Assembly (NCBI RefSeq): GCF_947487575.1
Contig: NZ_CANKXG010000009.1
Coordinates: 62,001 to 126,000, forward strand
Direction: 5' to 3'
DNA length: 64,000 nucleotides
Source: an uncultured Algibacter sp.
GTDB taxonomy: Bacteria; Bacteroidota; Bacteroidia; Flavobacteriales; Flavobacteriaceae
Below, piece by piece: positions 54,459 through 64,000 of the stretch. The notes under the pieces are model-generated. The model made no database searches. It had not been told where the DNA came from and was given only the letters and a program-made list of their open reading frames with translations. The translations under genes were made by a program, and so were the position numbers. How positions within the stretch are numbered: position 1 is the first letter of the stretch; every line of letters begins with the position of its first letter.

Positions 54459-55193
54459 ATGAGAATAATACCAGCAATAGACATCATCGATGGAAAGTGT
54501 GTTCGCTTAACTAAAGGGGATTATGATACTAAAAAAGTATACAATGAAAATCCACTTGAGGTAGCAAAAATGTTTGAGGCTTCAGGTATAGAATATTTAC
54601 ATTTAGTAGATTTAGATGGAGCAAAAGCAAAACATATTGTGAACTATAAGGTGCTTGAGCAAATAGCTTCTAAAACAAAATTAAAAATTGATTTTGGAGG
54701 TGGTTTAAAAACTAATGAAGATTTACATATTGCTTTTAATTCTGGTGCGAGACAAATTACTGGAGGGAGTATTGCAGTTAAGGACCGAGAAACTTTTGAA
54801 GGTTGGATATCTAAGTACGGAAGTGAAAAAATAATATTAGGAGCCGATAGTAATGCTGGTAAAATAGCTATTAGTGGTTGGCAAGAAGATAGCACTGAAG
54901 AAGTTATTCCGTTTATAAAAGCATATCAGAAGAAAGGGATACAATATGTTATTTGTACTGATATTTCAAAAGATGGTATGCTTGAAGGGCCTTCTTTTGA
55001 TTTGTATAACGATATTATATCAGAATGTTCAAATAGCAGTAATGACCAATCAATTAAGTTAATTGCATCTGGAGGTATTTCAACTATTGAAGAGTTGCCG
55101 AAATTAATTGAATTAGGCTGTGAAGGCGTTATTATAGGAAAAGCTATTTATGAAAATAGAATTAGTCTTTACGAACTAGAAAAATTTGTATAA
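54459..55193 (+). CDS. hisA: ProFAR isomerase (phosphoribosylformimino-AICAR-phosphate isomerase)
   Basis: The 244-residue beta-alpha barrel has [22 protein letters not shown] with catalytic Asp8, [26 protein letters not shown], the second acidic region [14 protein letters not shown] and two phosphate loops ([17 protein letters not shown]). It does the fourth step of the pathway, an Amadori rearrangement. Confidence 0.97.
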   Translation: MRIIPAIDIIDGKCVRLTKGDYDTKKVYNENPLEVAKMFEASGIEYLHLVDLDGAKAKHIVNYKVLEQIASKTKLKIDFGGGLKTNEDLHIAFNSGARQITGGSIAVKDRETFEGWISKYGSEKIILGADSNAGKIAISGWQEDSTEEVIPFIKAYQKKGIQYVICTDISKDGMLEGPSFDLYNDIISECSNSSNDQSIKLIASGGISTIEELPKLIELGCEGVIIGKAIYENRISLYELEKFV

Positions 55194-55250
55194 TTAATGG
55201 CTATTAGTTTTTAGCCGTTAGCTAATTGTCAAAAGCCAAAAAGCTATAAA
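55194..55250. repeat. Repeat between hisA and hisF
   Basis: The 57-base gap contains ATGGCTATTAGTTTTTAGCC and GTTAGCTAATTGTC, then AAAAGCCAAAAAGCTATA. It is a variant of the AGCTAAAAGCC family seen in this operon. Confidence 0.55.
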
Positions 55251-56006
55251 ATGTTAACAAAAAGAATTATACCCTGCTTAGATATCAAAAACGGACGTAC
55301 CGTAAAAGGTGTGAATTTCGTTGATTTACGTGATGCTGGGGACCCAGTAGAACTCGCTAAACAATATGCAGATCATGGTGCTGATGAACTAGTGTTTCTT
55401 GATATTTCAGCAACATTAGAAGGACGAGCAACTGTTTTAGATATGGTTTTACATGTTGCTGAACAAGTAAATATTCCATTTACAGTTGGTGGTGGTATTT
55501 CAAGCGTGGAGCACGTTGATGCCTTATTACAATGCGGTGCAGATAAAGTGTCTATTAACTCTTCAGCTGTTAAGCGACCAGAACTAGTTAATGAATTAGC
55601 AGATAAGTTTGGAAGCCAATGCGTGGTTGTTGCTATTGACGCTAAAAAAATAGAAGGAGAGTGGTTTGTTCATCTTGCAGGAGGTACCATTCCAACGGAT
55701 ATCAAACTATTTGAATGGGCAAAAGAGGTTGAAGAGCGTGGTGCAGGTGAAATTTTATTCACATCCATGAATCATGATGGTACTAAAAATGGTTTTGCAA
55801 ATGAGGCTTTAGCAAAATTATCTAAAGAATTGAATATTCCTATAATTGCATCAGGTGGCGCAGGGAATGTGCAGCATTTTATTGATACTTTTGTTGATGG
55901 AAAATCGGATGCAGCTCTAGCTGCAAGTGTATTTCATTTTGGAGAAATACCAATACCAGATTTAAAAAAAGAATTAAAACAAAATAATATAGAAGTGCGA
56001 CTTTAG
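55251..56006 (+). CDS. hisF: Imidazole glycerol phosphate synthase, cyclase subunit
   Basis: The 251-residue barrel has [19 protein letters not shown] with catalytic Asp11, [49 protein letters not shown] with the second catalytic Asp, and [11 protein letters not shown] and ASGGAGN. It uses ammonia from HisH to make IGP and AICAR. Length is normal. Confidence 0.97.
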   Translation: MLTKRIIPCLDIKNGRTVKGVNFVDLRDAGDPVELAKQYADHGADELVFLDISATLEGRATVLDMVLHVAEQVNIPFTVGGGISSVEHVDALLQCGADKVSINSSAVKRPELVNELADKFGSQCVVVAIDAKKIEGEWFVHLAGGTIPTDIKLFEWAKEVEERGAGEILFTSMNHDGTKNGFANEALAKLSKELNIPIIASGGAGNVQHFIDTFVDGKSDAALAASVFHFGEIPIPDLKKELKQNNIEVRL

Positions 56007-56011
56007 TCGTT

Positions 56012-56032
56012 ATACTGAACTTGTTTCAGTAT
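56012..56032. repeat. Palindrome of the CTGAACTTGTTTCAG family before hisI
   Basis: ATACTGAA (56012-56019) pairs with TTCAGTAT (56025-56032) across the loop CTTGT. The central 15 bases are identical to the palindrome in the hisD-hisC gap at 51534-51548. Confidence 0.65.
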
Positions 56033-56049
56033 CTCATAATGAAATAAAG

Positions 56050-56643
56050 ATGGAAATTAAATACGACAATAACGGATTAGTACCAGCAATCATTCAAGAT
56101 GCCACGACAAAGAATGTTTTGATGTTAGGTTACATGAATGAAGAGTCATATCAAAAAACTATAGAGACTAAAAAGATTACTTTTTTCAGTAGAAGTAAGC
56201 AACGCTTATGGACTAAAGGCGAAGAAAGTGGCAATTTTTTAAATCTTGTGGATATAAAAAATGACTGTGATAACGATTCACTATTAATTCAAGTTAATCC
56301 TGTTGGACCAACATGTCATACAGGAACAGATACGTGCTGGAAGGAAGAAAACAATGCGTCTTACGGCTTCTTTTCAACTCTAGAAGATGTGATTGCAGAA
56401 CGTGTTGCCAATAAGGATACTACAAAGTCTTATGTGGCAAGTTTGTTTTCAAAAGGTATTAATAAAGTAGCTCAAAAAGTAGGCGAGGAGGCTGTTGAAA
56501 CTGTTATTGAAGCTATGGATAATAATGATGAGCTTTTCTTATACGAATCGGCAGATTTGTTATTTCATTATTTAATGTTGCTACAAGCCAAAGGTTTTAC
56601 TTTAAAGGATATTGAAAACGAATTACAAAGTAGACATAAGTAA
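56050..56643 (+). CDS. hisI: Bifunctional phosphoribosyl-AMP cyclohydrolase / phosphoribosyl-ATP pyrophosphatase
   Basis: The 197-residue fusion is HisIE. HisI (residues 1 to about 105) has VLMLGYMNEESYQKTIETKKITFFSRSKQRLWTKGEESGN and the zinc-binding DCDNDSLLIQVNPVGPTCHTGTDTCW. HisE has the MazG-like helical part with GEEAVETVIEAMDNNDELFLYESADLLFHYLMLL. It does the second and third steps and is the last gene of the operon, so the operon encodes all ten reactions. Confidence 0.96.
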   Translation: MEIKYDNNGLVPAIIQDATTKNVLMLGYMNEESYQKTIETKKITFFSRSKQRLWTKGEESGNFLNLVDIKNDCDNDSLLIQVNPVGPTCHTGTDTCWKEENNASYGFFSTLEDVIAERVANKDTTKSYVASLFSKGINKVAQKVGEEAVETVIEAMDNNDELFLYESADLLFHYLMLLQAKGFTLKDIENELQSRHK

Positions 56644-56714
56644 TATTAAAAATCTTTTATTACTTTTAGCGTAAAATAATAGTACATAGTAACCCCCAAA
56701 AAACCTACTATATT

Positions 56715-58118
56715 ATGTTTAAACCTACGCTTTCCAAATGGTACTTATATTTTTGTATAAGTACTTTAATCTTTTCATGTTATAACGATAAGGACGATTC
56801 AAAAGATGTTTCATCTTCACCTTTAAGTAATACAGATTCCAATAACCCAAATCCATTTAATGGTGTTATGCGACCTATAGAGGTTTTACCTTATCCAGAG
56901 ATTTCTACAAAAACGTATGTAATAGAGTTAGAACGTTGGGACATCCCAAACAATAGAACTGAAGCTGTAAAAACTACTGATAATTTACAATCAGCAATAA
57001 ATTGGGCTATTTCGCAAGCCTATGGCATTATTCGTTTACCAGCAGGACATTATTTAATAGGTAAGTACGGTAACGATATATATCAAGCAGGTATTACATT
57101 AGATGATAACGTAGCATTTTTACTAGATGAAAATGCTACTATAGAAATGGTTCCTAACGACAAATGGAATTACTGTGCCATAGCAGTAAGAAATAAAGCT
57201 AACGTTGTTATTTCTGGAGGAACAATCCTAGGTGATAGAGATAATCATATTTTTACCCCAAGAGCAGATGGAGACGCGGCCCATGATGAAGGACATTTAA
57301 TTTGTATAGAAGGAGAAAGCCAATTTGTTACGGTAGAAAATGTGGTATTAGGGAAAGCTAATGGCGATGGAATTTTAATGGTTGGAAATAAAAAAGGGGA
57401 AGTCCAAAATTTGAAAAACATTACTATCAGGAAGAATAACTTTTCAGATAATAGAAGACAAGGCATTTCTCTTGTAGGTAGTGCAGATGTGTTAATAGAA
57501 CATAACGAAATTCATCATACCAATGGCACATCGCCTCAGTTTGGTGTAGATCTAGAAGGTGCAGGAAGAACAAATGAAAATATTACTATTAGAAATAATT
57601 ATTTTCATAATAATAGAGGAGGAGATATTGTGAATACTGATGGTAAAAATGTGCTAGTAGAATATAACATATTATTGCAAGGCGATGATAGTGAATATAT
57701 AGATGGTCCCATTGTATATTGGAAAAATGCAGACTGGACGATTAGAAATAACAGTATAACTATGCGAACTGTTTCCGTTAATAATTGGAATGGTATTATT
57801 ATGTATTCTAATGATAATCCAAAAACCAATCCAGAAACAACATATATTTACGACAATACATTAAATAATTGTGGGATGTATATGTATAAAGGCGCCGATT
57901 TAGAGATTTATAATAACTATATGTATCGTGGGCATTTAGCATTTAAAGAGATGGAAAATTTAACCTTAACCAATAACCATGTGAATCATGATAACAAATG
58001 TTGGGCCTACCGCTTTTTAGAAGTTAGTGGTAACGCATCAGACAACACCTATAATGGAGAAGCATTCAATATACCTTTAGTTACAGATGCAACATGGAAT
58101 GGTTGTTGGATAAAGTAA
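56715..58118 (+). CDS. Surface lipoprotein with right-handed beta-helix
   Basis: The 467-residue protein has a lipoprotein signal peptide, lipobox LIFSC with Cys22, and a low-complexity Ser/Asn linker. A pectate-lyase-3/parallel-beta-helix region follows: TTDNLQSAINWAISQAYGIIRLPAGHYLIG, VVISGGTILGDR, ITIRKNNFSDNRRQGISLVG, VLIEHNEIHHTNG, ITIRNNYFHNNRGGDIV. The short asparagine ladders fit a polysaccharide-binding or degrading enzyme on the cell surface. It follows the his operon at 71 bases but has no metabolic link to it. The substrate is unknown. Confidence 0.82.
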   Translation: MFKPTLSKWYLYFCISTLIFSCYNDKDDSKDVSSSPLSNTDSNNPNPFNGVMRPIEVLPYPEISTKTYVIELERWDIPNNRTEAVKTTDNLQSAINWAISQAYGIIRLPAGHYLIGKYGNDIYQAGITLDDNVAFLLDENATIEMVPNDKWNYCAIAVRNKANVVISGGTILGDRDNHIFTPRADGDAAHDEGHLICIEGESQFVTVENVVLGKANGDGILMVGNKKGEVQNLKNITIRKNNFSDNRRQGISLVGSADVLIEHNEIHHTNGTSPQFGVDLEGAGRTNENITIRNNYFHNNRGGDIVNTDGKNVLVEYNILLQGDDSEYIDGPIVYWKNADWTIRNNSITMRTVSVNNWNGIIMYSNDNPKTNPETTYIYDNTLNNCGMYMYKGADLEIYNNYMYRGHLAFKEMENLTLTNNHVNHDNKCWAYRFLEVSGNASDNTYNGEAFNIPLVTDATWNGCWIK

Positions 58119-58131
58119 AATATTAGATTAA

Positions 58132-58545
58132 CTACGATAGCCACCTATTAGCTTCAGATTTTCTTGAAAACCAAATAAAAATAAATGCGAAAACTATTAT
58201 CATGATAGTCATAACCATACTTGATTCGTATCCATTAATTAGAGTATAGCCCATTTGAATTATTACAGCTAGTAATGATAACAACCATAGTTTTACAGAC
58301 CAAGATTTTTTAAGTAACAATCCTATTGCTGCCAAAGCTCCAGCGAAAACAGCTAATGCGAATGCTGCCGTAACCCAAGCAGGCATATTTGAAGCAATCT
58401 CTAATTGTTCTTTGCTATACATAGCTTGATAGCTTTCAGTATTGTAAGCTTGTTGTAAATAAGCATTTACACCCATGGCGTTCCAGACCAAAGCAATAAT
58501 ACTTACTATCAACCAGATTGGTGGTTTGTTTGTTGAGTTAGTCAT
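58132..58545 (-). CDS. Small four-helix membrane protein of unknown function
   Basis: The 137-residue product has four predicted spans: PIWLIVSIIALVWNAMGVNAYL, AWVTAAFALAVFAGALAAIGLLL, VKLWLLSLLAVIIQMGYTLI and MVMTIMIIVFAFIFIWF. The polar loop QQAYNTESYQAMYSKEQLEIASNMP lies between the first two. Similar proteins in flavobacteria are sometimes labelled sugar transporter, without evidence that I know of. It converges on the beta-helix gene with a 13-base gap. Confidence 0.65.
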   Translation of the reverse strand: MTNSTNKPPIWLIVSIIALVWNAMGVNAYLQQAYNTESYQAMYSKEQLEIASNMPAWVTAAFALAVFAGALAAIGLLLKKSWSVKLWLLSLLAVIIQMGYTLINGYESSMVMTIMIIVFAFIFIWFSRKSEANRWLS

Positions 58546-58641
58546 AATTATTAGTTTTATTTAGCAAAAAGTAATACAATGTATAATTTTTTTGTCACAT
58601 TCAATAAATAACCTATTTTCAAAATCTATTTTTATTTCAAA

Positions 58642-59418
58642 ATGAAAAAATATTTTTACGTTATAAATATTCAATATTTAGGTTATCGTTTTCATGGTTG
58701 GCAAAAGCAACCTAATGTAAAAACTTTGCATTTAATGGTTGATAGAACACTAAATTTCATTTTAGAAGGCAAGTATTTTAAAAGCTTGAGTTCTGGAAGA
58801 ACAGATGCCATGGTTTCAGCTGAAAGTGCGTTTTTTGAATTATTTTTAAAAGAACCTATAGCAGATAAAAAAACTTTTCTTGAACTTTTTAATACCAACC
58901 TTCCTCAAGATATTAGAGCTTTGTCAATTAAAGAGGTGGATGCACAATTCAATATTATTAATCATTCAAAAGTTAAGGAATACCTGTATTTATTCACTTG
59001 TGGCGAAAAATGCCATCCGTTTTGTGCACCCATTATGACCACCATTCTTGATGATTTGGATATTGAGCATATGAAAAAAGGCGCTAAACTTTTTGAAGGT
59101 GAAAATTATCTTAAATCATATTGCTATAAACCTACAGATAATGGGATTTATACCAGAACTATTTTGACTTGTGAATTGATTGAAAATACGATTTACAAGG
59201 CAAATTACTTCCCAAAGAAGACTTACTTGTTGAAAGTTAGAGGAAAAGGTTTTATGCGAAATCAAATACGATTGATGATGGGAACCTTAATAGATTTGGG
59301 AAAAGGTAAGTTGTCCATACAAGATATTAAAAACAGTTTAGTGCCAGATAGTAACGTTAAAATGGACTATATAGCTCCAGCTTCTGGTTTGATTCTTAAC
59401 AAAATAGAATTTGAATAG
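58642..59418 (+). CDS. TruA-family pseudouridine synthase, divergent
   Basis: The 258-residue protein has the TruA fold pattern. It shows YFYVINIQYLGYRFHGWQKQ, the catalytic loop SGRTDAMVSAESAFF with Asp55, and near the C-terminus RGKGFMRNQIRLMMGTLIDLGKGKL. Standard TruA has GRTDAGVHA, so Gly-Val-His is here Met-Val-Ser. TruA modifies U38-U40 of tRNA; this protein could be a paralogue with another RNA target. Whether a standard TruA exists elsewhere in the genome cannot be seen. It has its own start after a 96-base gap. Confidence 0.82.
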   Translation: MKKYFYVINIQYLGYRFHGWQKQPNVKTLHLMVDRTLNFILEGKYFKSLSSGRTDAMVSAESAFFELFLKEPIADKKTFLELFNTNLPQDIRALSIKEVDAQFNIINHSKVKEYLYLFTCGEKCHPFCAPIMTTILDDLDIEHMKKGAKLFEGENYLKSYCYKPTDNGIYTRTILTCELIENTIYKANYFPKKTYLLKVRGKGFMRNQIRLMMGTLIDLGKGKLSIQDIKNSLVPDSNVKMDYIAPASGLILNKIEFE

Positions 59419-59463
59419 TTGAACTCATTTAAACTTTTGTAGTTTTATAAAAAATATAGAATT

Positions 59464-60147
59464 ATGAGTTTAGCAGTTTCAAAAGAAGTATTTACGTTTT
59501 TTAAAAAATTAGAAAAAAACAATAACCGTGATTGGTTTAATAATCACAAGCCAGAATTCAAGGCTATTGAAAAAGATGTGAAAGCTGTTTATAATTCTAT
59601 TTTTGAAAACTTAAATGTACATGATGAGATTGATAAATTGAAGATATTCAGAATTTATCGAGATGTTCGTTTCTCAAAAAATAAACTCCCATATAAAACC
59701 CATTTTGGAGGTTCTTTTCATAGAACAAAACCAAGATTGAGAGGCGGTTATTATTTACATATTCAACCAAACAATGAGAGTTTTATTGCTACTGGTTTTT
59801 GGGAACCTGCTAAAGAAGACTTAATGCGTATTCGTAAAGAATTTGAAATGGATGACTCTGAAATTCGTGAGATTCTTGCTGATAAAAAATTCAATTCGGT
59901 TTGGGGAGATACTTTTGTTGGAGATGAAGTAAAGTCGGCTCCAAGAGGTTTTGCAAAAGACCATAAAGCCATTGATTTAATAAAGAAAAAGCAATACATC
60001 TTCACTAAGAAATTCACAGATAAAGAAGTGCTTGATGCTAATTTTTTAAATAAAATAGACACCTCATTTAAAGCTATTCGCCCATTTTTTGATTATATGA
60101 GTGATGTGTTAACTACGGATTTGAATGGGGTTTCTTTGATTGATTAA
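59464..60147 (+). CDS. DUF2461-family protein
   Basis: The 227-residue protein has the DUF2461 pattern: FTFFKKLEKNNNRDWFNNHKPEFKAIEKDV, KIFRIYRDVRFSKNKLPYKTHFGGSFHR, GGYYLHIQPNNESFIATGFWEPAKEDLMRIRKEF and PRGFAKDHKAIDLIKKKQYIF. The family is widespread and soluble, with no established function. Its TAA stop shares the bases TTAA with the stop codon of the convergent gene at 60144. Confidence 0.9.
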   Translation: MSLAVSKEVFTFFKKLEKNNNRDWFNNHKPEFKAIEKDVKAVYNSIFENLNVHDEIDKLKIFRIYRDVRFSKNKLPYKTHFGGSFHRTKPRLRGGYYLHIQPNNESFIATGFWEPAKEDLMRIRKEFEMDDSEIREILADKKFNSVWGDTFVGDEVKSAPRGFAKDHKAIDLIKKKQYIFTKKFTDKEVLDANFLNKIDTSFKAIRPFFDYMSDVLTTDLNGVSLID

Positions 60148-60560
60148 ACCGCCTCCAAAAGCCCAGGTTTCTCAAACAACTGAATATGACTCAATAAACG
60201 CTGCTTTACAATATTCATCATACGTTTATTTAATGCCGAAGAATTTTCAATATAGATTAGATATTCTTCAACAGTAAACTGACCAATAATCATGCCTTTC
60301 ATGGAGTTACGAAGTTTCATGTCTTTTTGAATGGCGTTTTCAATATAAATCATGCGTTTTTCTAAAGACAAATCATAAAAAACCGATTTGTGTTTTTTGA
60401 TGTAATTTCTAAAAACTTCAACAAATAAATCATTTTGAAATTTGATGATTGGTCGCAGTACCAAATTCTGAAAGCGCTCATCAGTACTCATACTATCATT
60501 AATAGTTGTACTTAAAATTTCTGGTCTGATACTTTTAAGATTGAATTGCCTAGAGTCCAT
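60144..60560 (-). CDS. Conserved hypothetical protein
   Basis: The 138-residue protein is alpha-helical and soluble, with SIRPEILSTTINDSMSTDERFQNLVLRPIIKFQNDLFVEVFRNYI. It goes on KMIIGQFTVEEYLIYIEN-like (here KGMIIGQFTVEEYLIYIENSS) and ends LSHIQLFEKPGLLEAV. I recall similar flavobacterial proteins that databases name glyoxalase; no glyoxalase metal ligands are visible here. The function is unknown. Confidence 0.65.
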   Translation of the reverse strand: MDSRQFNLKSIRPEILSTTINDSMSTDERFQNLVLRPIIKFQNDLFVEVFRNYIKKHKSVFYDLSLEKRMIYIENAIQKDMKLRNSMKGMIIGQFTVEEYLIYIENSSALNKRMMNIVKQRLLSHIQLFEKPGLLEAV

Positions 60561-60687
60561 GTTGTATATTTTTATTAAAAATATCGAATATCCATGTTGG
60601 AATTAATACTTCAACTTATAATTGTTAACGAGGTTATCAACATAGCATAAACTTTATGCTTAAAAAAATCTTAACAATTAATGATTT

Positions 60688-60761
60688 GTCAGGTTGAGCG
60701 CATTCGAAACCTAAAGAATTTATCGATTTTAAAAACCTTTCGACTGTGTTCAAGGTAACAC
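60688..60761. repeat. Inverted repeat of the GTCAGGTTGAGCGC family
   Basis: GTCAGGTTGAGCGCATTCGA at 60688-60707 and, inverted, CCTTTCGACTGTGTTCAAGG at 60736-60755 form a loose palindrome. Elements of the type GGTTGAGCGCAGTCGAAACC occur widely between genes in flavobacteria, as I recall. The 268-base gap has no gene. Confidence 0.55.
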
Positions 60762-60828
60762 CATCTATTTCGTTGATTCTTAAAACCTGCTTATAAGATT
60801 TCTTTATCTTTATGAAAAAATTAAATAA

Positions 60829-61716
60829 ATGAAATTCGGAAGTGTTGATAATCCAGAATTAATAGACTTTACATTCCCTAAAGACCATCCTGACACCAAG
60901 AAAGTGCTTGAAAAAGTTAAGGATGATAACATTCCAGAAATTTATGTAGGATGCGCTAAATGGAATAGGGCAGATTTAAAAGGCTTTTACCCAAGAGGGA
61001 CAAAAGATGAATTGGTTTATTACTCGTCACAGTTCAATTCTATTGAGATGAACGCCACATTTTACAGAATATTTCCTGCGGAACAATTTGCTAAATGGTA
61101 TGATAAAACACCTGTAGGTTTTAAATTTTTCCCGAAACTAAATCAAGAAATTAGCCATTGGAAACGCTTAAATGAAACTCAAGAAGTAGTTGAGAATTAT
61201 TTATATAATGCTTCAAACTTAAAAGAAAAATTAGGCACAATCTTTTTGCAAATGCATTCTAATTTTGCACCTAAAGATTTTGATAGAGTGATTACTTTCG
61301 TGGAAAGTTGGACAAAAGAAATTCCGTTAGCCATAGAGTTTCGTCATACCAATTGGTATAACGACAAAGCTGTTGCAGAAGGTTTATATCAACTTTTAGA
61401 AGCAAATAATATCTCAAACGTCATTGTTGATACAGCTGGAAGACGGGATTTAATGCACATGCGATTAACCAACGCAACTGCCTTTGTGCGTTATGTTGGC
61501 GCAAATCATCCAACTGATTATACGCGTTTGGATGATTGGATTGAACGCCTAAAATTATGGAAAGACCAAGGCATAAAAGAAATCGATTTTTTCATTCATC
61601 AGAACATCGAAAAAGAATCTCCGTTACTATCTGCATATTTCATAAAAAAGTTAAATTCAGAATTAGGCTATTCACTAACCATTCCTAATGAAGACGAGCA
61701 ACAAACTTTATTTTAA
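60829..61716 (+). CDS. DUF72-family protein (YecE-like)
   Basis: The 295-residue TIM-barrel-like protein has IYVGCAKWNRADLKGFYPRGTKDELVYYSSQFNSIEMNATFY, FKFFPKLNQEISHWKRLN, LGTIFLQMHSNFAPKDFDRV, PLAIEFRHTNWYND and AFVRYVGANHPTDYTRLDDW. These are family features of DUF72/YecE. The biochemical role is not established. It starts after a repeat-rich gap and is followed by another palindrome. Confidence 0.9.
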   Translation: MKFGSVDNPELIDFTFPKDHPDTKKVLEKVKDDNIPEIYVGCAKWNRADLKGFYPRGTKDELVYYSSQFNSIEMNATFYRIFPAEQFAKWYDKTPVGFKFFPKLNQEISHWKRLNETQEVVENYLYNASNLKEKLGTIFLQMHSNFAPKDFDRVITFVESWTKEIPLAIEFRHTNWYNDKAVAEGLYQLLEANNISNVIVDTAGRRDLMHMRLTNATAFVRYVGANHPTDYTRLDDWIERLKLWKDQGIKEIDFFIHQNIEKESPLLSAYFIKKLNSELGYSLTIPNEDEQQTLF

Positions 61717-61718
61717 AG

Positions 61719-61746
61719 ACCTGTCAGATTTTCAAAACCTGACAAG
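61719..61746. repeat. Palindrome after the DUF72 gene
   Basis: TGTCAG (61722-61727) and TTTT pair with AAAA and CTGACA (61739-61744), giving a hairpin with one mismatch near the stop codon of the DUF72 gene. It belongs to a GACCTGTCAGGTTTT-type intergenic repeat and may help end transcription. Confidence 0.5.
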
Positions 61747-61879
61747 TATAGACGTACACTAACAATCAATTACGAGTTTAAAAATTACAACCAATATTAT
61801 TGTTTTGTTGAATAAAATTCAAATAACACGTTAATCATTGGCAATTTTATAAAAATTCAATAACAATAGCGCCTAATGT

Positions 61880-61909
61880 TTTGAATAACTGTAATTAAAT
61901 TTAAATTTG
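61880..61909 (+). promoter_or_regulatory. Promoter of the leuCD genes
   Basis: TTTG at 61880-61883, an 18-base spacer and TAAATTTG at 61902-61909 match the Bacteroidetes promoter at both elements. Transcription would start near 61916. A small hairpin, AATGTC (61919-61924) with GACATT (61931-61936), lies at the very start of the leader, about 25 bases before leuC. Confidence 0.6.
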
Positions 61910-61960
61910 TGTACTTACAATGTCCTTAGTGACATTTAAACACAATAATTAAAGATATTT

Positions 61961-63355
<1,395 letters not shown>

Positions 63356-63464
63356 ATAGTTATTGGTTAGTGGTTGTTGGTTATTAGTATCTAACAATCA
63401 TAGACTTTAAACATTAAAATGAACACCCAATAACTATTAACAAAAAACTAATAACAATAAAAAG
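63356..63464. repeat. TTGGTTATTG/AATAACTATT-type repeat between leuC and leuD
   Basis: The 109-base gap contains TTATTGGTTAGTGGTTGTTG and, inverted, CCAATAACTATTAACAAAAA. Such low-complexity gap sequences occur between genes of many flavobacterial operons, as I recall. No gene is seen in it. Confidence 0.5.
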
Positions 63465-64000
63465 ATGGCTTACGATAAATTTACAACATTAACGAGTACT
63501 GCAGTTCCATTGCCAATTGAGAATGTAGATACTGATCAAATTATACCAGCACGTTTTTTAAAAGCTACAAAACGTGAAGGTTTTGGAGATAATTTATTCC
63601 GTGATTGGAGATATAATGGTGATGATACCCCAAAGCAAGATTTTGTTTTAAATAACCCAATTTACAAGGGAAAAATATTAGTAGGAGGAAAGAACTTTGG
63701 TTCTGGTTCTTCTAGAGAGCATGCTGCTTGGGCGGTTTACGATTATGGTTTCCGTTGTGTAGTATCTAGTTTCTTTGCTGATATATTTAAAAATAACTGT
63801 TTAAATATTGGTGTATTACCAGTACAAATAAGTCCAGAATTTTCAAATGAAATTTTTGAGGCTATATATGCAGATGCGAATACTGAATTAGAAATTGATT
63901 TAGAAGCTCAAACTATTACATTATTATCTTCAGGTTCAAAAGAATCATTTGATATTAATGGCTACAAAAAAGGAAACATGCTGAATGGTTTTGATGACAT
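63465..64000 (+). CDS. leuD: 3-isopropylmalate dehydratase small subunit (3' end cut by window)
   Basis: The frame from ATG 63465 runs off the window after 178 codons; the family is about 200 residues long. It shows AVPLPIENVDTDQIIPARFLK, FRDWRY, GGKNFGSGSSREHAAWAVYDYGFRCVVSSFFADIF and NNCLNIGVLP, which are diagnostic of LeuD. It forms the enzyme with LeuC. No frameshift is seen in the part visible. Confidence 0.96.
   Translation, partial: MAYDKFTTLTSTAVPLPIENVDTDQIIPARFLKATKREGFGDNLFRDWRYNGDDTPKQDFVLNNPIYKGKILVGGKNFGSGSSREHAAWAVYDYGFRCVVSSFFADIFKNNCLNIGVLPVQISPEFSNEIFEAIYADANTELEIDLEAQTITLLSSGSKESFDINGYKKGNMLNGFDD

Noticed and set aside
61917-61960. Possible leucine leader peptide before leuC
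   Set aside because: The only short frame (ATG 61920, [10 protein letters not shown]) has one Leu, and no terminator hairpin follows.

Overview
The window is about 64 kb of AT-rich chromosome. I read it as a member of the Bacteroidota, most likely family Flavobacteriaceae. The support is an LpxC-FabZ fusion, PorX (the response regulator of the type IX secretion system), an OMP-type TonB-dependent receptor, promoter-like sites of the Bacteroidetes form TTTG-N19-TAnnTTTG, few Shine-Dalgarno sequences, and intergenic repeat families typical of flavobacteria. I cannot assign a genus. No rRNA, tRNA, CRISPR array or prophage was seen.

Positions 1-31600 are dominated by a surface polysaccharide (EPS/capsule) locus. 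A minus-strand operon (1-9246) encodes three glycosyltransferases, a serine-acetyltransferase-like hexapeptide protein, a Wzy-like polymerase, a Wzx flippase and three nucleotide-sugar enzymes of TviB, UGD and TviC type. Next come an orphan glycosyltransferase-like gene, an AlgI/AlgJ-like O-acylation pair, a surface lipoprotein with a PL1 pectate-lyase-like fold and an AsnB-type amidotransferase. A decayed IS4-family element (about 17648-18984) sits inside an older minus-strand gene relic. On its other side lie a sugar aminotransferase, a membrane 4,6-dehydratase, Wza and Wzc (19470-25785). A second dehydratase and a PglC-like initiating phosphoglycosyltransferase follow after aroB and proline dehydrogenase. 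Together these make a near-complete Wzx/Wzy pathway, probably for a polymer containing uronic acids and amino sugars.

Positions 29985-46085 carry housekeeping and envelope genes: alanine dehydrogenase, a TonB-dependent-receptor-like barrel, a small locus with a 39-bp repeat read in two frames, tsaE, porX, an HD phosphohydrolase, then lpxD, lpxC-fabZ, lpxA, efp, a methyltransferase, a second lpxD, sucD and fabG. A von Willebrand-type membrane protein and a prohibitin-like protein follow.

Positions 49100-56643 hold a complete histidine operon, hisG-D-C-B-H-A-F-IE. It is preceded by a clear attenuator: a 17-residue leader peptide with four histidines, followed by mutually exclusive antiterminator and terminator hairpins. 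The last part holds a beta-helix lipoprotein, a divergent TruA-like protein, DUF2461 and DUF72 proteins, and leuC plus a leuD cut by the window edge.

The observations most worth following up are the his attenuator, the dual-frame 39-bp repeat, a 14-bp identical promoter-proximal motif shared by the EPS operon and the neighbouring lyase gene, and the pseudogene layers around the IS4 element. All family assignments come from reading motifs and from memory of families; no searches were run.
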